A stretch of 64,000 nt of DNA from Anaerolineae bacterium. GTDB lineage: Bacteria > Chloroflexota > Anaerolineae > Anaerolineales > E44-bin32. The position numbers and the translations under genes were made by a program. Of this stretch, positions 51,061 to 61,041 are shown piece after piece. Position 1 is the stretch's first letter, and each line of letters opens with the position of its first letter. Where the stretch lies: NCBI GenBank assembly GCA_011174825.1, contig DUEZ01000079.1, forward strand, positions 9,412-73,411, read 5' to 3'. The notes beneath the pieces were generated by a model. That model did not search any database and was not told the origin of the DNA. It saw only the letters and a list, made by a program, of their open reading frames with translations.

Positions 51061-52757
51061 CGACCGCCTCCGGCGCAAGCACAGGCGCAACCAGCACATG
51101 CACAGGCACATGCGCAAACGCAACTGGAGCCACCACCACCACCGGATGACCAACCACTTCTAGAGCGGGAGGGTGGAGGTGGAGGATTCGTAGTTTTCGT
51201 TACTCCGTTGGTGAAACCGATGACATTGGATACCATGTTCGAGGCTGCATTTTGCACCCCATTTACCATGGAGGCTGCAAATTCGGCTCCAGGCAGTGTC
51301 GGCAGGGAAACTCGAGGGCTAGGTGCACTTGGACCTCTACTCGGCGCTGTCGTTGTACGTGCAACTGGAGCGGATGATGGACTATAGCGCCCCCACCATA
51401 TAGGAACGAAGACCGGTCCTGTTCGAAAGACCCTTCGAGTTCGATCATCGAAGTCACGATCGAGCATGGTCCATTCAAGACCTTCATCATAGAGTTTCGA
51501 TCGTACCTCGGGTGTTTTGGCTTCTTCGACCTGTTGCCAAGCTTTCTTCATGATCGCTTGGTAGTAATTCTTCGACTCTTTAAGGCTGAAGCCCTTCATC
51601 TTCTTTTGGACAGATTTCACCAAACTGACCATGACCTCCTGCAAAGCCCCTCTGCGTTTGCGGGGTTCTTCATCGATCATCGCCTTGAGGAAATCTTCCT
51701 CATAAGACCTCAGGCCTTCTGGCTGAGGGGTGATTCGTTCAATCTTCAATGGATCTTCAGAGACGACCTGCGCGGCGTTCTTCTTGATCACCGAAAAGAG
51801 GATCATCGTCAGTACACGATCGAGGGGCGTTTCCAACAAGATCGCGGCTTCAATTGCCGTTAATCCTCGCTTGATCCCATGGCCTTCAATCGCGAGCTTG
51901 GGAGGTAAGTACGCGAGCTTCCGGCTTCGATCGCTGTGAATTGCCAGGGCGATGAATCCAACGAAAGCGAGCAAGATCCCTCCGACGCAAAGGAAGCCAA
52001 AAAATGCCCCACTGAAGTCGCTCGGGCGACTGGGTTCAAAGAATTCCCCTTCAGGTACGGGTTCGCGGATCGAATCTGTGGTGACATATTTTCGAGGAAA
52101 GGATACTCCGAAGATATACTGCGTATAGGCGTTCGCTGAAGGGTTTCTCCAGGAATAAATAATTCGCCCCTCTGAGTCGAAACCCGTTTCCGGTTCGTCT
52201 GGAAATCCTGCAGGTGCAGTGTGCCATCTTGGTTCCTCAGGTTGAACGCCTGGAGGAAGATGGAATACCACTGTTAAATCCGTTGTACCGAACACATTCT
52301 GCTTGTCGTACCAATGGGGTGAGAAGAGACCGCTGGCATAGTTCGAATCATCATAATCATCAAATACGACACCTTCGACCCTGCCGATGGATGCTTTGAA
52401 CTCACCAGTAGCGCCAGGTGGAATGGCATTGGACTCAAGTCCAAACTCGACACCAGGGCTGACAAACTCAGAGTGCGCTACGTGATCGATGGGTTGATCG
52501 TCGATCCAACCGTAGATGCTCGATAGATCGTACTCGTAATTGGGCATTCCGATGTCAATGAAATCCATTGGTGAAGCAGATCGGTCATTGGTAAATACCC
52601 TGATGTACTCTATCCGAATGCTGCCGTCTGACTCCCAAAAGACTTGGACATATTCCTCGTCCACGCTGAAGTAGTAGGTTTGAGCTCGGACAGGAAGAGC
52701 GGCTACGACAAGCAGAATGCCGAGGATGAGTAGAACCAGATATTTAAGGCGTTTCAT
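51057..52757 (-). CDS. DUF2207-like membrane protein with C-terminal Cys-Ala repeat tail
   Basis: 566 residues from ATG 52757 (GGAG 6 bases upstream). Signal peptide (1-25, ending PVRA), an extracytoplasmic beta-rich domain (26-250, with the IYGWIDDQP and IIYSWRNPSANAYTQYIFGVSFPR features of DUF2207-type proteins), one TM (251-273), then a cytoplasmic domain (274-490), a low-complexity Pro/Ser linker with PPPPPSRSRS and GGGGGSS, and a final tail with Cys at 546, 548, 550, 552, 554, 557, 559 and 561 alternating with Val/Ala/Gly, ending AGGGR. The Ala and Cys codons are mixed (GCA/GCC/GCT, TGC/TGT), arguing for selection on the protein rather than DNA slippage. Its TGA overlaps the maturase start. 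Confidence 0.85.
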   Translation of the reverse strand: MKRLKYLVLLILGILLVVAALPVRAQTYYFSVDEEYVQVFWESDGSIRIEYIRVFTNDRSASPMDFIDIGMPNYEYDLSSIYGWIDDQPIDHVAHSEFVSPGVEFGLESNAIPPGATGEFKASIGRVEGVVFDDYDDSNYASGLFSPHWYDKQNVFGTTDLTVVFHLPPGVQPEEPRWHTAPAGFPDEPETGFDSEGRIIYSWRNPSANAYTQYIFGVSFPRKYVTTDSIREPVPEGEFFEPSRPSDFSGAFFGFLCVGGILLAFVGFIALAIHSDRSRKLAYLPPKLAIEGHGIKRGLTAIEAAILLETPLDRVLTMILFSVIKKNAAQVVSEDPLKIERITPQPEGLRSYEEDFLKAMIDEEPRKRRGALQEVMVSLVKSVQKKMKGFSLKESKNYYQAIMKKAWQQVEEAKTPEVRSKLYDEGLEWTMLDRDFDDRTRRVFRTGPVFVPIWWGRYSPSSAPVARTTTAPSRGPSAPSPRVSLPTLPGAEFAASMVNGVQNAASNMVSNVIGFTNGVTKTTNPPPPPSRSRSGWSSGGGGGSSCVCACACACAGCACACAGGGR

Positions 52758-52805
52758 ACCATACTCCATGTTTGCGTGTGATGGAGAGAGATTGAACTCA
52801 TAGCT

Positions 52806-53165
52806 TTACCATTTTGGCTCTTCAGTTAATTGATACGATGTATTGCAATACGGACAGGAGACGACGGGGGCTCCAGCGACCATCTTGACATTGTCCGGTG
52901 AGAGGGAGCCACCGCAATTTCGGCAGGACAAGGTTTCGAGATCAATATCGCCGGATAGCTCGATTCTTTGCACGAGTTCGGCAGCTTCTCGTTTGGCTTG
53001 CCGTCCTGCGAGCCAGATCAATCCAAAACCGATGCCTACGCTGATGACCCCGATGATCAACCAGGAGGTTTGACCTGTGGGAGAAAAAGTTGCGTAGATG
53101 AACAACACACCAAAGAAGATCAGAATTGCTGCAGCAATATACGAGATTATACGTACAGCGGACAT
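52806..53165 (-). CDS. Small membrane protein with zinc ribbon
   Basis: 119 residues: two membrane segments (about 8-28 and 34-53), a charged helix, then a zinc ribbon (LSCRNCGGSLSP...VSCPYCNTSYQL) with two CxxC pairs. GGAGGTGTT precedes the ATG. It lies 48 bp before the Cys-tail protein gene and is probably the first gene of that operon. It could anchor or assemble the membrane protein. No named family is recognised. Confidence 0.8.
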   Translation of the reverse strand: MSAVRIISYIAAAILIFFGVLFIYATFSPTGQTSWLIIGVISVGIGFGLIWLAGRQAKREAAELVQRIELSGDIDLETLSCRNCGGSLSPDNVKMVAGAPVVSCPYCNTSYQLTEEPKW

Positions 53166-53196
53166 AACACCTCCAGGGTTTTCGGTATCACTTCAC

Positions 53197-53225
53197 AGTC
53201 TAGCAAATCCTTGTCATATGGGCAA
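53197..53225 (-). promoter_or_regulatory. Candidate promoter of the Cys-tail/radical-SAM operon
   Basis: On the minus strand TTGCCC (53225-53220) and TAGACT (53202-53197) are separated by 17 bases, 4 of 6 matches each to sigma-70 consensus. They lie about 35 bp upstream of the zinc-ribbon gene start. No better pair is visible in the 230 bp upstream. Confidence 0.35.
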
Positions 53226-53402
53226 TATTTCAAAGCTGTCCCGCCTCCGTTCATTCAAGTCCATCTATGAATTGCTAAACATCAAATAGTACATGATATC
53301 AACGTTACCATAAGACCAGTGGCGACAAACAACATGACAATCAGGTGACAATAAGCCTCCGATATGATTTATCCCATATTACGCTACATCAATATTCTTA
53401 TG

Positions 53403-53600
53403 GTAGGGGCAATTCATGAATTGGACCTACCTCACAAACAGGATATAGGGGCGGGGTTACCCCGCCCCTACTGGAATTAGAGCACATCCTAATACGTCGT
53501 AGGGACGGTTCGCGAACCGCCCCTACATGATTGGCGGGTTTTATTCTGATTTAGGTGTGGATTAGAAACGCTAAGGGAGTAGGGGCAACTGGCCAGTCGC
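53403..53600. repeat. Cluster of four GTAGGGGC...GCCCCTAC palindromic repeats
   Basis: In a gene-free region (53166-53737), four units share GTAGGG(G/A)C ends but have different palindromic centres: 53403-53430 (AATTCATGAATT), 53446-53471 (CGGGGTTACCCCG), 53499-53526 (CGGTTCGCGAACCG) and 53579-53600 (ACTGGCCAGT, right end missing). The second is nearly the unit at 78-103. Similar ends with variable cores suggest a mobile or recombining short palindrome family. Confidence 0.8.
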
Positions 53601-53675
53601 TTTTACGTCGAGCTTAATGACTCAGAACAGCCAGTTCTCCACCTCCAATGGAATCCTCTGTACTTTTTCTAATCC

Positions 53676-53703
53676 TTGACGCTGTGTGTGGGTGGGCTAG
53701 AAT
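53676..53703 (+). promoter_or_regulatory. Sigma-70-type promoter of the glycosyltransferase-ligA gene set
   Basis: TTGACG (53676-53681) and TAGAAT (53698-53703) are 16 bases apart, 5 of 6 matches each. They end 34 bp upstream of the glycosyltransferase ATG at 53738. This is the best promoter match in the window. Confidence 0.65.
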
Positions 53704-53737
53704 TGGAGATTGAGCACGATCATATGAGTTCACCAGT

Positions 53738-54439
53738 ATGAATGAGGATAAAATCCTGGCCTTGATACCGGCCTGGAACGAAGAGGCATTTATTCGACCG
53801 GTAATCGAGGCGGCGCGTGCGCACCTGCCCGTTCTCGTTGTCGACGATGGTTCGCAAGATCGAACCCCTGAGCTTGCTGCCTCAGTTGGAGCGGAGGTCG
53901 TTCGGCATGAGGAGAACAAGGGGAAGGGCCAAGCGCTAATCACGGGCTTCAAGTGGACTTTGGCCCAAGGATTCGACGCTGTCGTTACTTTAGATGCGGA
54001 CGGTCAGCATGATCCAGCAGAAATTCCCATATTTATATCTGCTTATCAGAATAACGCCGGTGAGCTTATCATCGGGAGAAGAGACTTTCGACAGATGCCA
54101 TTTCCTAACCGTTATGCAAATCCAATCGGCTCGTGGTTACTCTCTTTAGCACTCAAACAACGTATTTACGACAACCAATGTGGGTATCGTTGTCACACTC
54201 GCAAATTGTTAGAATCCCTCGATCTTAAAACAACTGGATTTGAACTAGAAGTCGAGGTGGTCATGCAAACGGTGTGCCTTGAGATGACGATCGGATGGGT
54301 GCCTATTCGAACCATTTATGGTACCGGGAAGATAAGCTACTTCCATCCTCTCCACGACACGCTTGGTTTCTTGAAAATGGTTTGGTACGCTTATCAATAT
54401 CGGCGCAGGTTTCTCAGACGGTATCAAGGTTCATCCTGA
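53738..54439 (+). CDS. Family 2 glycosyltransferase (polyprenyl-phosphate type)
   Basis: 233 residues with the GT2 pattern: ILALIPAWNEEAFI, LVVDDGSQDRTPELA (nucleotide binding), VTLDADGQHDP (DxD-like metal site), and the GYRCHTRKLLESL acceptor region. There is no membrane anchor. It resembles dolichol-phosphate mannosyltransferase-like enzymes that charge lipid carriers; the sugar is unknown. A good promoter precedes it. It is followed after 57 bp by the LpxL-like acyltransferase gene, suggesting shared glycolipid synthesis. Confidence 0.88.
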   Translation: MNEDKILALIPAWNEEAFIRPVIEAARAHLPVLVVDDGSQDRTPELAASVGAEVVRHEENKGKGQALITGFKWTLAQGFDAVVTLDADGQHDPAEIPIFISAYQNNAGELIIGRRDFRQMPFPNRYANPIGSWLLSLALKQRIYDNQCGYRCHTRKLLESLDLKTTGFELEVEVVMQTVCLEMTIGWVPIRTIYGTGKISYFHPLHDTLGFLKMVWYAYQYRRRFLRRYQGSS

Positions 54440-54496
54440 TTGAGATTTTAAGAACTCAAGGTAAAAAGGATGTGTCCGAGCTATTAAAGGAGTGAT

Positions 54497-55408
54497 ATGG
54501 ATCTCATATCTTTCATCAACAGTAGCCTGGGACCGAGGCTTGGTCTTTTCATCGCGCGATATATCAGCCGGAAGCAAGCTTATCGGCTCGCAGACTGGAT
54601 GACGGGACTTGTTGTAAAGCGAGAAGATTCATGGTTGATCAAGGGAGTTCGTGCTAATCAATCTGTCGTGCATGGGATACCATTCGAATCCCCAGAGCTT
54701 GATCAGGCGGTATATGAGGTGATCCGCAACACTGCGCGTGGTTATGCTGATTGGTACCGTGCGGTTGCCGGTGGACCAGAGGTTTTAGAGAGGAGCCTCG
54801 GTATTGCTGATGAACTCAAAGAGCGAGTGTTCCAATCGGTTCGCGAAAAGCATGGTGTCTTATTCGTTGGGCCACATATGAGCAGTTTTAATGTCATGTT
54901 GCTTGCGATCGGTGTGATGGGACATCCAGTGCAAGCCCTCTCGTATCCAGATGTAAGGGGTTCTTACATTGTCGACAATGAAGTGCGGAAGAAATTCGGG
55001 GTCAATATTACACCCATATCATTCCAGGCTCTGCGTGAAGCGATCCACCGGTTGCGAGATTACGGTTTTGTGATGACCGGCGTTGATAGGCCTGACGTCG
55101 GCGGGGAACCACTGACCTTCTTCAACCGCAAGGTAGTCCTCCCTATCGGTCATGCACGATTGGCGATTCGGACGGGGGCTAATGTTCTCGTTGGCAGAGT
55201 TGAAGATGAGGGGAATGGCTACTATCGGGGGCATTGCGAAGAATTCATCGAGCCGGAATTGACAGGGGATGAAGACGAAGATGTGCTGTCACTCGCACAA
55301 CGAATCATCAAGGTGTGCGAAAATCTGATCCGAGCGAGTCCATCAGAATGGTTGATGTTCCACACAGTTTGGCCCGATGCCTTGCCGTCTCAAAGTGAAC
55401 CACAATAA
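54497..55408 (+). CDS. LpxL/HtrB-family lysophospholipid acyltransferase
   Basis: 303 residues. The catalytic pattern H-x4-(D/N) appears as GPHMSSFNVMLLAIG, followed by the KFGVNITPISFQALREAIHRLRDYGFVMTGVDRPD and RKVVLPIGHARLAIRTGANVLVG family blocks. The acidic residue after His is replaced by Asn (HMSSFN), as in some family members. AAAGGAG lies before the ATG. In Gram-positive and Chloroflexota relatives such proteins acylate glycolipids or phosphatidylinositol mannosides rather than lipid A. The substrate is unknown; the preceding glycosyltransferase suggests a glycolipid. Confidence 0.83.
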   Translation: MDLISFINSSLGPRLGLFIARYISRKQAYRLADWMTGLVVKREDSWLIKGVRANQSVVHGIPFESPELDQAVYEVIRNTARGYADWYRAVAGGPEVLERSLGIADELKERVFQSVREKHGVLFVGPHMSSFNVMLLAIGVMGHPVQALSYPDVRGSYIVDNEVRKKFGVNITPISFQALREAIHRLRDYGFVMTGVDRPDVGGEPLTFFNRKVVLPIGHARLAIRTGANVLVGRVEDEGNGYYRGHCEEFIEPELTGDEDEDVLSLAQRIIKVCENLIRASPSEWLMFHTVWPDALPSQSEPQ

Positions 55409-57460
<2,052 letters not shown>

Positions 57461-57655
57461 AACTAAGGACAAATCTGAACGCACAAAGCATGAGTCGACA
57501 TCATGGTTGAAAGTTGTCACCACAGGAGGAACATGCTTTTGTGCTTGTTTCGTTTTCTCTGATCATTAGGCGAAGGTGGAGATTTTTTCCCTCATCACTT
57601 CACACAAGGTTGGGGGGATGACTTAGGCAGCACAGGGACCAACATTGGAGAACCG
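57461..57655. other. Spacer with no recognised feature
   Basis: 195 bases between ligA and the RlmI-like gene. No reading frame with a ribosome-binding site, no strong palindrome and no tRNA-like fold are seen. A T-rich GATTTTTTCC stretch is present but without an adjoining stem. Confidence 0.5.
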
Positions 57656-58846
57656 ATGCGTCAGATTAGACTGAAGTCGGGAAGGGAACGATCGGTTCTC
57701 AGGCGCCATCCTTGGATCTTCTCTGGGGCCATTGAGGAGATTGAAGGGGAACCGGGGATCGGCGAAACGGTGGAGGTCTTTTCTCATGATCATCAATGGC
57801 TAGCACGAGGGGCATACTCACCAAACTCGCAAATCCGAGCTCGAATCTGGACCTGGGATCCGGATGAACCCATTGATGCTGACTTCTTCCGACGTCGCTT
57901 AGATCGCTCCATAGATGCCCGCCGTCAACTTGCTCGTACATTGGAGGTGACCGCTTATCGAGAGGTACACGCAGAATCTGACGGTCTTCCTGGGGTGATC
58001 CTCGATCGCTACAACGATAACTTCATTCTGCAACTACTAAGCGCTGGCGCAGAGCATTGGCGGGAGGTGATCGTTGCGTACCTCAAGCGAAGGAAAGATT
58101 GTGCAGGGATCTACGAGCGATCCGATGTAGACGTTCGTCAACTGGAAGGATTGCCCTCTCGACGGGGCTATTTATCAGGGGAAGGATCGAACGAGGCCTT
58201 GATCATCTCTGAGTATAAGCTGCGATACAAGGTTGATATCCATCAGGGTCAGAAGACAGGCTTCTACCTCGATCAACGGGAGAATCGGCGGCTGCTTCGG
58301 GAATGGATTCAAGGAGGAGAAGTCCTAGACTGTTTTGCGTACACGGGTGGGTTTACCGTATCTGCATTAGCAGCAGGGGCGGACGCAGTTCTCTCCATCG
58401 ACACATCTTCCTCTGCATTGGCGTTGGCATCTGAGAACGTTATTCTGAATGATCTTCCTCATGACCGCTGTGAATGGATTGAGTCTGATGTTTTCGCGGA
58501 ATTACGGGCGCTCCGAGACCAGGGGCGGACTTTTGATGCGGTGATATTAGATCCGCCACGTTTTGCTCGAAGAGCATCCCATGTCCAGCGTGCCTCACGG
58601 GGCTACAAAGACATCAACCTTCTTGCGTTCAAGTTGCTTCGCCCAGGAGGCCTGTTGTTCACGTATTCCTGTTCAGGCGCCGTGGATATGGGTTTGTTTC
58701 AGAAGATCGTCGCCGGTGCGGCGTTGGATGCGAGGGTGGAGGCTGCGATCGTTGCTTGGCTCGGTCAGCCCTCCGATCACCCAGTTGCGTTGAGCTTTCC
58801 AGAGGGCAGGTACCTAAAGGGATTGGTATGTCAGGTTGCGTCCTAG
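57656..58846 (+). CDS. RlmI-like 23S rRNA (cytosine) methyltransferase
   Basis: 396 residues. N-terminal PUA domain (LKSGRERSVLRRHPWIFSGAIEEIEGEPGIGETVEV), EEHEF-like middle, then a class I methyltransferase core: LDCFAYTGGFTVSALAAGA (SAM motif I), VLSIDTSSSALALASEN, VILDPPRFARR (NPPY-like catalytic motif) and SCSGAVDMGLF, where the catalytic Cys family position falls. It matches the RlmI/RlmK family that forms m5C in 23S rRNA. Its last 32 codons plus about 97 downstream bases reappear at 60305-60498 as a decayed copy. Confidence 0.9.
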   Translation: MRQIRLKSGRERSVLRRHPWIFSGAIEEIEGEPGIGETVEVFSHDHQWLARGAYSPNSQIRARIWTWDPDEPIDADFFRRRLDRSIDARRQLARTLEVTAYREVHAESDGLPGVILDRYNDNFILQLLSAGAEHWREVIVAYLKRRKDCAGIYERSDVDVRQLEGLPSRRGYLSGEGSNEALIISEYKLRYKVDIHQGQKTGFYLDQRENRRLLREWIQGGEVLDCFAYTGGFTVSALAAGADAVLSIDTSSSALALASENVILNDLPHDRCEWIESDVFAELRALRDQGRTFDAVILDPPRFARRASHVQRASRGYKDINLLAFKLLRPGGLLFTYSCSGAVDMGLFQKIVAGAALDARVEAAIVAWLGQPSDHPVALSFPEGRYLKGLVCQVAS

Positions 58847-59118
58847 GTGTTAACGCGTGATTAGGTGAGATCGTCAACGAGATTAGGTGGGTAGATTCGG
58901 GGCTTAAGAACCAATACTCACACGGATTCGCATAGCCATATTTATTATCGATGTTTATCAAGCATGAGCCTGGTTTATATCCATAAATACCGCGATGAGG
59001 ATGTGTAAATTTGAGAATAATCAACACAATATTCGGATAAGCTACGAAAGATGAAATCATTCTTATCATCGAAGTTTGAACAGATGGAATCTCCAACCAC
59101 TTTAAATCAGAGTAAGAG
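58847..59118. other. Spacer whose first part is duplicated downstream
   Basis: 272 bases with no gene. The part up to about 58943 (ending CGCATAGCCATATTT at 58929-58943) is collinear with 60401-60498. The remainder is AT-rich and probably contains the promoter of the acyltransferase gene, but no convincing -35/-10 pair is seen. Confidence 0.5.
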
Positions 59119-60261
59119 ATGCAGACTCAAACAAATGCGAAATCAGGATCAAGACTCTTCTACCTGGATAATATTAGAATCTACCTAACCATCCTGGTGA
59201 TCCTACAGCACGCTGCGATCTCATACGGTGGCACTGGAGATTGGGCGGTAAAAGACCCTGCAGTGGATGAACTCAGTCCAATTTTCCTGACCTTTTTCAA
59301 TGCTGTGAACCAATCCTATTTCATGTCTGCGTTCTTCCTCTTGGCCGGCTACTTCACACCTCGCTCGTTTGAAGGAAAAGGGGCAGGGTCCTTCTTAAAG
59401 GATCGTTTAATCCGTTTGGGGATTCCTATCATCATCTACAGCACATTGATTTTCAACCTTAATCAAGTACTGATTGAGGTGTGGATGCGAAAACAACCTT
59501 TTCAATGGATTCTTGCCTATCAAGCTGGTCATCTATGGTTCTTACTGGCGTTATTGCTCTTCGCAGTGATTTATGTGATTTATCGGGCTGTGGTGGACCG
59601 AAACAAAACCAAACAGTACTTCCAATACTATTCAGACCGGTTCCCTCCCAATCGCGCGTTGATCCTCAGCATCGTATTCCTGATTGTGCTGACGTTCATT
59701 GTGCGGATCAGATTCTCCGTAGGCGAGTGGACCTATCCCGGGTTCCAGCTTGCCCATTCCGTCCACTACGCCTTCAGTTTTTTTGTGGGTATCCTGGCTT
59801 ATCGTGGCGATTGGTTGAACCGATTGGATCGCGATCAAGCTCGACGCTGGGGTATCGTCGCCTTGATTATGATGCCCCTCTTTTTTGTCGTGGCGATCCT
59901 CGGTGGAGCTCTGGAGGGAGGTGCTGCGTTTGAGAGATTCCTTGGCGGGTTACACTGGCAGTCTCTTGGTTATACAACCTGGGAATCGATTTTACTAATC
60001 GCCATCCTAACCTTTTTACTCTACTTCTTTCGCGAACATGTTAACAGGACCAGCCCGTTGTTGCGTTCTATGGCGGCTAGCGTCTATACGGTTTACATCA
60101 TTCATCAAACGGTGCTCTTCGTATTTAATATCCTGTTCTTAAGAGTAGACGTCCCGACCATCGTTAAATTCCCCATCGTTTCGCTGATCGCTGTGCCGTT
60201 GTGCTTTGGGCTAGCGGTATTGATTCGTAGGATTCCCTATGCCAAAAGCGTTCTTGGCTGA
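59119..60261 (+). CDS. Acyltransferase-3 family membrane protein
   Basis: 380 residues with about ten membrane segments. The family N-terminus FYLDNIRIYLTILVILQHAAISYG (DxxR...H pattern, His about residue 34), SYFMSAFFLLAGYFTPRSFEGKGAGSFLKDRLIRLGIP and the C-terminal SVYTVYIIHQTVLFVF are typical. Such proteins transfer acyl groups to exported sugars or lipids. The gene is bracketed by direct repeats made of the RlmI-gene end, so it may have arrived or been rearranged recently. Substrate unknown. Confidence 0.88.
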   Translation: MQTQTNAKSGSRLFYLDNIRIYLTILVILQHAAISYGGTGDWAVKDPAVDELSPIFLTFFNAVNQSYFMSAFFLLAGYFTPRSFEGKGAGSFLKDRLIRLGIPIIIYSTLIFNLNQVLIEVWMRKQPFQWILAYQAGHLWFLLALLLFAVIYVIYRAVVDRNKTKQYFQYYSDRFPPNRALILSIVFLIVLTFIVRIRFSVGEWTYPGFQLAHSVHYAFSFFVGILAYRGDWLNRLDRDQARRWGIVALIMMPLFFVVAILGGALEGGAAFERFLGGLHWQSLGYTTWESILLIAILTFLLYFFREHVNRTSPLLRSMAASVYTVYIIHQTVLFVFNILFLRVDVPTIVKFPIVSLIAVPLCFGLAVLIRRIPYAKSVLG

Positions 60262-60304
60262 CAGAGGAGGTGATGAAGCTCGTCGTTATCATTCGAATGA
60301 ACTC

Positions 60305-60400
60305 GTTGCCTGGATTGGTCTGCTCTGCGATAACCCAATATCGTTTAATTCTTCATAAGGCAGGTACCTAAAAGGACGGGTTTATCAGGTTGCAGTATAG
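60305..60400 (+). pseudogene. Remnant of the RlmI-like gene 3' end
   Basis: Reading from GTT 60305 gives VAWIGLLCDNPISFNSS, a stop (TAA), then GRYLKGRVYQVAV and a stop. The intact gene ends VAWLGQPSDHPVALSFPEGRYLKGLVCQVAS, so 32 codons align without gaps around one in-frame stop. The downstream 98 bases to CGCATAGCCATATTT (60484-60498) are also collinear. Upstream of 60305 similarity fades, so only the gene end is present. It lies just after the acyltransferase-3 gene. Confidence 0.8.
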
Positions 60401-60553
60401 GAATAAATGGGTGATGGGATGAGGTCTATAATGGGATGAACCGATTGGATTTGGGGGTGTAAAACGCAATATCCATCTTGGTGCGCATAGCCATATTTTA
60501 ACTCATAAAATAGGAATTGAAGGAACCATCGATACCATTTAGGAGGATCGAAT

Positions 60554-60856
60554 ATGAAGAAGGTCATCATTCTGCTCGTGTGTGGACTCACTATTCTTCT
60601 CGTTGCCGGTTGTGCTGCCGGACCCAATGATATGGCAAATTCTCCCGATGAAGAAGGGAAGGTAGCCGGTTTCTGGCAAGGTCTTTGGCAAGGGATCATA
60701 TCGCCAATAACTTTCATCATTTCACTCTTTTCCGATACGATACATATATATGAGGTTCACAACAACGGTGGGTGGTATAACTTTGGATTTCTTTTCGGTG
60801 CTTCCATCATCTTTGGAGGTGGAGGCGGCGGTGTGGCAAGACGACGTTGTAAATAA
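60554..60856 (+). CDS. Small lipoprotein with conserved membrane segment
   Basis: 100 residues. Lipoprotein signal with lipobox LLVAGCAAG (Cys about residue 19), then a GFWQGLWQGIISPITFIISLFSD amphipathic or hydrophobic stretch, IYEVHNNGGWYNFGFLFGAS and a Gly-rich end GGGGGG. AGGAGG (60541-60546) precedes the ATG. This short family (W..GLW.G...P..FI.SLF....IYEVHNNG..YN.GF) is recognised as recurrent among bacterial hypothetical proteins. Function unknown. Confidence 0.8.
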   Translation: MKKVIILLVCGLTILLVAGCAAGPNDMANSPDEEGKVAGFWQGLWQGIISPITFIISLFSDTIHIYEVHNNGGWYNFGFLFGASIIFGGGGGGVARRRCK

Positions 60857-61041
60857 TCTTTAATCCAATCTGACCACCAACTACCGCGCCTTGGGACAGG
60901 ATTCTGGGAAAGACGTTCCCTGGACCCTGTTCGGTCAAGTGTGGCGAACGGTTAAACTAGGCCAAACGAGATCTTCTGATTGGTTTCGGCCCCATCGATG
61001 CTCTTTCTTGGATTATGTACGATGCTAAAAGGAGGAAAGCG

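Noticed and set aside
51061-51153. N-terminal extension of the radical-SAM frame rich in Trp, Arg and Cys
   Set aside because: It is the shifted frame of the Cys-Ala tail of the upstream gene; the GTG at 51060 with GGAGG is the real start.
59481-59933. 150-codon open frame inside the acyltransferase-3 gene
   Set aside because: Out-of-frame shadow without a ribosome-binding site or recognisable composition.
57461-61014. tRNA or other structured RNA genes in the spacers
   Set aside because: No cloverleaf or conserved RNA motif was seen on reading both strands; a covariance-model scan would be decisive.
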